Position numbers and translations under genes: made by a program
Part shown: piece after piece, positions 59,828-64,000 of the stretch
Layout: every line of letters starts with the position of its first letter
How positions within the stretch are numbered: position 1 is the first letter of the stretch
Assembly: GCF_018736105.1 (NCBI RefSeq)
Contig: NZ_CP076135.1
Coordinates: forward strand, 2,044,001 to 2,108,000
From: Bradyrhizobium sediminis
GTDB lineage: Bacteria; Pseudomonadota; Alphaproteobacteria; Rhizobiales; Xanthobacteraceae
Direction of reading: 5' to 3'
DNA: 64,000 nucleotides
Notes under the pieces: generated by a model
Database searches by the model: none
What the model was told of the DNA's origin: nothing
What the model saw: only the letters and a program-made list of their open reading frames with translations

Positions 59828-60319
59828 TCAGGCAAGGTCGGGCAACCGCTCGATCCCCTCGGTTGATAGCTGTGCCAGCGCCGCAGCAACGTTGCGTCCC
59901 GCAATGAGGCGGTCGGGTGCAATCTCCGCGAGCGGCACCAGCACGAAAGCCCGTTCGAACAGCCGCGGGTGCGGCAGCGTCAGTTCCGGTTTCTGGATCG
60001 AGACGTCGTCATAGGCGATCAGGTCGAGGTCGAGGGTGCGCGGACCCCAGCGCTTCTCCCGGGCGCGATCGCGGCCGAATTTTTGCTCGATCTTGTGCAG
60101 CGTGAACAACAGCGCATGGGGATCGAGGCTGGTCTCGATCTCGATGCAGGCGTTGATGAAGCGCGCCTGCTGCTCATCGCCCCAGGGCGGGGTGGCGTAA
60201 TCCGAGGACCGCGCGAGCAACGCTGCTTGCGTCATGCCGCAGATGTTGGCGATCGCCTTTTGGAACGTCGCGCGGACGTCGCCGACATTGCCGCCGAGCG
60301 CGATCAGTACGTCAGCCAT
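59828..60319 (-). CDS. folK: FolK, 2-amino-4-hydroxy-6-hydroxymethyldihydropteridine pyrophosphokinase
   Basis: A 163-residue HPPK. Motifs are VLIALGGNVGDVRATFQKAI, the pterin and ATP loop SSDYATPPWGDEQQARFINA, and the catalytic acidic region WGPRTLDLDLIAYDD followed by LPHPRLFERAFVLVPLAEI. It transfers pyrophosphate from ATP to the pterin ahead of FolP in folate synthesis. It is the last gene of folP-folB-folK, overlapping folB by 8 bp. Confidence 0.94.
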   Translation of the reverse strand: MADVLIALGGNVGDVRATFQKAIANICGMTQAALLARSSDYATPPWGDEQQARFINACIEIETSLDPHALLFTLHKIEQKFGRDRAREKRWGPRTLDLDLIAYDDVSIQKPELTLPHPRLFERAFVLVPLAEIAPDRLIAGRNVAAALAQLSTEGIERLPDLA

Positions 60320-60692
60320 GCGACGGCGCTTGCCGCGTCCGCGTCAGGACCACGCCGACATCCTCGAAGATCGCGGCGATCGGGGCGTGCGGCTTGTGAA
60401 CGGTGACCTTGATCGCGCTCACCCTCGGAAACGCCGTCAGGACAGCTTCGGCCACGGCGCCGGCCGCGCGTTCCAGCAGCTTGTAATTGGCGTTCTTGAA
60501 GGCCGCGGTCGCGGTCGCGACCACGTTGGAATAGGACACGGTGTCGGCGAGGCGATCGGTGCGCGAGGATTCCGCAAGATCGATCGAGAGCTCGAGATCG
60601 ATGACGAAACGCTGCCCGACCTCGGTCTCATGTTCCATCACCCCGTGCCGGGCATGGATGACGACGCCGGTGATGAAGATCGTATCGGTCAT
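60312..60692 (-). CDS. folB: FolB, dihydroneopterin aldolase
   Basis: A 126-residue aldolase of the FolB family, start MTDTIFITGVVIHARHGVME, overlapping the folP stop as ATGA. The catalytic Glu lies in the HGVMEHE turn, and Lys in the C-terminal VSAIKVTVHKPHAPIAAIF block. SYSNVVATATAAFKNANYKL is the typical middle helix. It cleaves dihydroneopterin to the hydroxymethylpterin used by FolK. FolP, FolB and FolK are made from a single message. Confidence 0.93.
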   Translation of the reverse strand: MTDTIFITGVVIHARHGVMEHETEVGQRFVIDLELSIDLAESSRTDRLADTVSYSNVVATATAAFKNANYKLLERAAGAVAEAVLTAFPRVSAIKVTVHKPHAPIAAIFEDVGVVLTRTRQAPSHG

Positions 60693-61546
60693 TGCCTGTC
60701 CCAAATCGCCGCCGCCACCCGCAGCGCCTGTACGGTTTCCGACACATCGTGCGCCCGGATGATCCTGGCCCCGGCCTTTGCTGCAATGAGATGCGCTGCG
60801 ATCGAACCGCCGAGGCGCTGATGCGGCTCCGACGGCACTACCGTGCTGATGAAGCGCTTGCGCGAGGCGCCGACCAATAACGGCAGGCCGAAGACGTTGA
60901 GTTCGTCGAGCCGGGCCAGCGCAGCGATGCTCTGTTCGGGGGTCTTGCCAAAGCCGATGCCGGGGTCGAGCACAATATCTTCACGTGGAATGCCGGCCTC
61001 GTCGGCGATCTCCAGCGAGCGCGCGAAGAAGGCTGCAATATCCTTCATGATGTCGATGCCGGCATCGACCCGATCGCGGTTATGCATGACGATGACGGGC
61101 GCATGGCGTGCCGCCAGCAGCCTCGCCATCGCGGGATCGCGTTGCAGGCCCCAGATGTCGTTGGCGATCGATGCACCTGCATCGAGCGCCCAAGCGACCA
61201 CGGCCGATTTCATGCTGTCGATGGAAACGGGAACGCCGAGCGAAACCACCTCGGTCAGGACAGGCGTCAGGCGCTTCAGTTCTTCGTCGATGGTGATCGG
61301 TTGCGCGCCATAGGGCCGGGTGGATTCCGCGCCGATGTCGATGATGTCGGCGCCCTCGGCGATCATGCGGCGAGCCTGCGCCAGCGCGGCCTCCGGCGCG
61401 ATGAACCGTCCGCCGTCGGAAAATGAATCCGGCGTCACATTCAGGACGCCCATCACGGCTGGATACGGCCGGGACAACAGCGCCCGAAGCGCCGGATGAT
61501 CTGCCGGGGTGGCCGCCGGAGCGGTTGTGGACGTGGTCGCGATCAT
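60689..61546 (-). CDS. folP: FolP, dihydropteroate synthase
   Basis: A 285-residue dihydropteroate synthase (sulfonamide target). The pterin-binding signatures are MGVLNVTPDSFSDGGRFI and ADIIDIGAESTRPYGAQPIT. The later active-site parts are DIWGLQRDPAMARLLAARH, VLDPGIGFGKT and LVGASRKRFIS, with the closing RIIRAHDVSE. It joins p-aminobenzoate to hydroxymethyldihydropterin pyrophosphate. First gene of folP-folB-folK. The N-terminal 25 residues are Thr/Ala-rich and may be a looser start. Confidence 0.94.
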   Translation of the reverse strand: MIATTSTTAPAATPADHPALRALLSRPYPAVMGVLNVTPDSFSDGGRFIAPEAALAQARRMIAEGADIIDIGAESTRPYGAQPITIDEELKRLTPVLTEVVSLGVPVSIDSMKSAVVAWALDAGASIANDIWGLQRDPAMARLLAARHAPVIVMHNRDRVDAGIDIMKDIAAFFARSLEIADEAGIPREDIVLDPGIGFGKTPEQSIAALARLDELNVFGLPLLVGASRKRFISTVVPSEPHQRLGGSIAAHLIAAKAGARIIRAHDVSETVQALRVAAAIWDRQ

Positions 61547-61629
61547 GCGGTCGCTTTGCGCGGTCCGCGCATGGGAGTCAAGATGCGGGGGCGCCGTCCG
61601 GGCCGCCTGCGGGGCGGCTCGATAAAGGA

Positions 61630-62037
61630 TTAGTAAGTGATCTTGGGCTGAAGCTTGCGAGCCTTCTCAATCAGCTGTTCGACCGACTTTTCCGACGGCA
61701 GGACCCGGACGAGTCTGCGCCTGGTATTCACTTCTTTCATGTTCTGCGCCAGGCGCGCCGGGTTGCGAAGCGCGAGCTCGCGAACCGTGGTGACGCCGGC
61801 GGCGCGCACCAGCCCGACCTTGGCCTTGCCCATGCCGGGAATCCGCATGTAGTCGGAGACATTGGCCCATTCGAGCAGCAGCTGCTCGCTGATGCCGGTC
61901 TTTGCCGCGAGCGCCTTGCGCCCTTTTACGGTGCGGGCGGCCTCGAGAAACCCGTCGGTGGTGCGGATGCCAAGCGATTTGAGTTTCGAAGCGGCGAAGG
62001 CTGGCAGGCCGTCAATCTCGGAGATGGGGTATGTCAT
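61630..62037 (-). CDS. DUF4332 helix-hairpin-helix protein
   Basis: A 135-residue helical protein with two hairpin-helix units, as in DUF4332: ISEIDGLPAFAASKLKSLGI, TTDGFLEAARTVKGRKALAA in the first and MRIPGMGKAKVGLVRAAGVT, TVRELALRNPARLAQNMKEV in the second. The glycine hairpins (IDGLPAF, IPGMGKAK) resemble DNA-binding HhH motifs. The function is unknown, though DNA binding is likely. It follows the small DUF2267-like gene after 22 bp on the same strand. Confidence 0.85.
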   Translation of the reverse strand: MTYPISEIDGLPAFAASKLKSLGIRTTDGFLEAARTVKGRKALAAKTGISEQLLLEWANVSDYMRIPGMGKAKVGLVRAAGVTTVRELALRNPARLAQNMKEVNTRRRLVRVLPSEKSVEQLIEKARKLQPKITY

Positions 62038-62059
62038 GGTACTCGATCAAAAAGGTGCT

Positions 62060-62425
62060 TTAAGCGAACTGACTGAGGCCCGGCGTCCCTGCGATGATCT
62101 CGCCCATTTGATCCGCTCCGATTTTGTCGCGGCCAAACTTGAAAAGTTCACGCGCTATGCTCTGAATCTCGCCCATGCCCAAACCAAGCCCCATCAGCTT
62201 GGTTCCCAGCGCCATCAGACCACCGCCCATCAACCTCGCAAGACCGCCGCTGTTGCTCGAGGCCGCGATCGCGGCTTCCGCGCCGGGAATCTTGTCGATC
62301 AAGGCCTGGACTTTGTCGGAAGGCCCCTCGCTGCGGAGAAAACCCAGGATGATGCCGATGGTTTTTTCAGCCACGGCTTCATCGATGCCGGCCTTTGCAG
62401 CCAGCTGTCCAATCAGTTCGTCCAT
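62060..62425 (-). CDS. Small helical DUF2267-like protein
   Basis: A 121-residue protein starting MDELIGQLAAKAGIDEAVAE. The first part (TIGIILGFLRSEGPSDKVQA, LIDKIPGAEAAIAASSNSGG) resembles DUF2267-like helical proteins of Bradyrhizobium. A Gly/Met-rich middle (LARLMGGGLMALGTKLMGLG) and the end FKFGRDKIGADQMGEIIAGT follow. No signal or true membrane helix. The function is unknown. A longer frame to 62494 has no better start. Two-gene operon with the DUF4332 gene. Confidence 0.75.
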   Translation of the reverse strand: MDELIGQLAAKAGIDEAVAEKTIGIILGFLRSEGPSDKVQALIDKIPGAEAAIAASSNSGGLARLMGGGLMALGTKLMGLGLGMGEIQSIARELFKFGRDKIGADQMGEIIAGTPGLSQFA

Positions 62426-62782
62426 ATTGCCCCGCCCTCGACCCGTTGTTTGCCGGATCCTTGCTTGTGAATTTATCTTGATCTTCTGCTGCACGAATTA
62501 CAAGCGATCACCGCATTCGAAAGTAATTTTCGTCCTCGATCGCGCCGCGAGTGTTGCAGCATTGCAAGAGCAGGCGTGGAATCTGCGGAGATTTGTCGCG
62601 GGTCAAGCAGCCTCACTGCAACTTTCGTCGACCGATCGAACGAGGCCGGTCGATCCGAAGTCGACGAACCGGGCTTCGGGTCCCCTGGGCGGCGTTGACC
62701 GGTTTCAATCGGCTTGCAAGATGCAGTATGATAGGGCGTCTGGCGACTGAAACCCTGGGTAGGCGCGCGAAGAGGCGATGCA
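62426..62782. other. Divergent intergenic region of about 360 bp
   Basis: Between the DUF2267-like gene and the HerA-like gene. No gene is supported. A TTGACC at 62694-62699 with AAGATG 17 bp on could be the promoter of the ATPase gene, but the -10 match is poor. No hairpin with a T tract. Confidence 0.45.
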
Positions 62783-64000
62783 ATGGCTACGTCCGAGAAC
62801 AAGATGGCCGATACCGGCGAGAAGATCTTCATCGGGAAGGGCGAACAGCCGGCCTGGCTGACGCTCGGTCTTGCAAACCGCCACGGTCTCGTCACCGGCG
62901 CTACCGGGACCGGCAAGACCGTCTCGCTGCAGGTGATGGCCGAGGGATTTGCGCGCGCAGGTGTTCCGGTGTTTGCCGCCGACATCAAGGGGGACCTCTC
63001 GGGCATCGCGGAAGTCGGCGAGGCCAAGGATTTCATCCTCAAACGGGCGGCCGCGATGGAGCTGGCATTCCAGCCCGACCAGTTTTCGACAGTATTTTGG
63101 GACGTGTTCGGCGAGCAGGGGCATCCGGTCCGCGCCACGGTCTCGGAAATGGGGCCGCTGCTGCTCTCCCGCATGATGGATCTCAACGACGTTCAGGAAG
63201 GCGTGCTGAACATCGCCTTCAGGGTGGCCGACGAGCAGGGATTGCTGCTGCTGGACATGAAGGATCTGCGGGCGATCCTGTCGTTCGTCGCGGAACATGC
63301 CGCCGACCTGACCACGCAATACGGAAACGTCTCCAAGCAGACCGTCGGAACCATCCAGCGCCAGCTTCTGGTGCTGGAAAATCAGGGCGGCGCCAAGTTC
63401 TTCGGCGAGCCGGCGCTGGCGCTGAAGGATTTCATGAAGACCGACAGCGACGGCCGGGGCATGGTCAACATCCTGGTGGCGGACAAGTTGATGGAGAGCC
63501 CCCGGCTGTACGCGACCTTCCTGTTGTGGATGCTGTCGGAGCTGTTCGAGGAGTTGCCGGAGGCCGGCGACCCGCCGAAGCCCAAGCTGGTGTTCTTCTT
63601 CGACGAGGCGCACCTGTTGTTCAACGATGCGCCGAAGGCCTTGATGGACAAGATCGAGCAGGTGGTGCGGCTGATCCGTTCGAAGGGCGTCGGGGTCTAC
63701 TTCGTCACGCAGAACCCGATCGATGTGCCGGACAAGGTGCTCGCTCAGTTGGGCAACCGGGTGCAGCATGCGCTGCGGGCCTTTACCCCGCGCGACCAGA
63801 AGGCGGTGGCGGCGGCCGCGCAGACGTTCCGGCCCAATCCGAAGCTCGACACCACCAAGGCCATCACGGAACTGGGCAAGGGCGAGGCGCTGGTGTCGTT
63901 CCTGGAGGGCAACGGCACGCCGGCGATGGTCGAGCGTGTCATGGTCCGGCCGCCGACGGGGCGGATCGGGCCGATCACGCCGGAGGAACGCAAGGCGATC
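62783..64000 (+). CDS. HerA-like DUF853 P-loop ATPase (N-terminal part, runs off window)
   Basis: The first 406 codons are in the window. Start [20 protein letters not shown] follows an AGAGGCG site. Walker A is [20 protein letters not shown]. Walker B is [14 protein letters not shown], and [20 protein letters not shown] carries a sensor residue. It belongs to the DUF853/YjgR group of HerA-FtsK-type ATPases, thought to act on DNA or on large complexes. The C-terminal part, usually a further 100 or so residues, lies beyond base 64000. Confidence 0.9.
   Translation, partial: MATSENKMADTGEKIFIGKGEQPAWLTLGLANRHGLVTGATGTGKTVSLQVMAEGFARAGVPVFAADIKGDLSGIAEVGEAKDFILKRAAAMELAFQPDQFSTVFWDVFGEQGHPVRATVSEMGPLLLSRMMDLNDVQEGVLNIAFRVADEQGLLLLDMKDLRAILSFVAEHAADLTTQYGNVSKQTVGTIQRQLLVLENQGGAKFFGEPALALKDFMKTDSDGRGMVNILVADKLMESPRLYATFLLWMLSELFEELPEAGDPPKPKLVFFFDEAHLLFNDAPKALMDKIEQVVRLIRSKGVGVYFVTQNPIDVPDKVLAQLGNRVQHALRAFTPRDQKAVAAAAQTFRPNPKLDTTKAITELGKGEALVSFLEGNGTPAMVERVMVRPPTGRIGPITPEERKAI

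Noticed and set aside
57803..59866. A 687-codon plus-strand frame opposite the mutase small subunit
   Set aside because: Antisense shadow of a gene with clear mutase homology; no domains are recognisable.
1..64000. tRNA, rRNA, CRISPR arrays, insertion sequences with transposase, prophage genes
   Set aside because: Looked for and not seen. The repeats present are short palindromes or a microsatellite without spacer structure, and no frame resembles a transposase, integrase or capsid gene.

Overview
The window looks like a chromosomal segment of a Bradyrhizobium-type alphaproteobacterium (Nitrobacteraceae). The base composition is high in G+C. It carries the edge of a hopanoid cluster (hpnN, hpnO), a LexA-boxed imuA-imuB-dnaE2 mutasome, lineage families such as DUF3551, TIGR03808 and TIGR03809, an NrsF-type ECF sigma module, and palindromic repeats typical of these genomes. 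No rRNA, tRNA, CRISPR array, transposase or phage gene was seen. Genes lie on both strands in short operons, many with ATGA start/stop overlaps.

Layout. 0-2.6 kb: end of hpnN, a DUF2147 secreted protein, hpnO and a DUF3551 protein. 2.5-4.9 kb: a lower-GC patch with three tandem paralogues of an unrecognised secreted protein (one decayed), a 12-copy ACC microsatellite and an inverted repeat. 4.9-7.6 kb: an operon of Tat phosphoesterase, cupredoxin, ECF sigma factor and zinc anti-sigma factor. 7.7-10.7 kb: GMC oxidoreductase and M20 amidohydrolase. 10.9-17.5 kb: UdgX divergent from imuA-imuB-dnaE2; dnaE2 carries an in-frame palindromic repeat. 17.6-24 kb: a small conserved protein, double-hotdog thioesterase, amidase, DUF1326-DUF2182 pair, truncated FGE-type protein and redoxin. 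24-27.4 kb: a large zinc-ribbon/cyclase/AAA/TPR regulator. 27.8-30.7 kb: HlyD-type adaptor convergent with a TolC-type protein. 30.8-35.6 kb: DUF1330-GST with a divergent LysR regulator, an acetyl-CoA hydrolase/transferase and an enoyl-CoA hydratase. 35.7-44 kb: a signalling block with ECF/NrsF, DUF2336, a GGDEF protein, and an ECF sigma / anti-sigma-like protein / subtilisin protease operon. 44-49.4 kb: TIGR03809, marR-emrA divergent from emrB, TIGR03808. 49.4-59.8 kb: pyroglutamyl peptidase, MeaB GTPase, a TctABC transporter, DUF3298, and both methylmalonyl-CoA mutase subunits with a GFA gene between them. 59.8-64 kb: folP-folB-folK, DUF4332, a small helical protein and the start of a HerA-like ATPase.

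The most interesting system is at 40.7-43.7 kb. The membrane protein between an ECF sigma factor and a subtilisin-like protease has an anti-sigma-like N-terminus and a C-terminal domain that resembles the protease's own propeptide. This suggests a protease-gated sigma/anti-sigma circuit. Other points worth a second look are the palindromic element translated inside dnaE2, and the microsatellite lying where the -10 region of a secreted-protein gene would be. Starts were chosen from Shine-Dalgarno spacing and family comparison from memory. No database search was possible.
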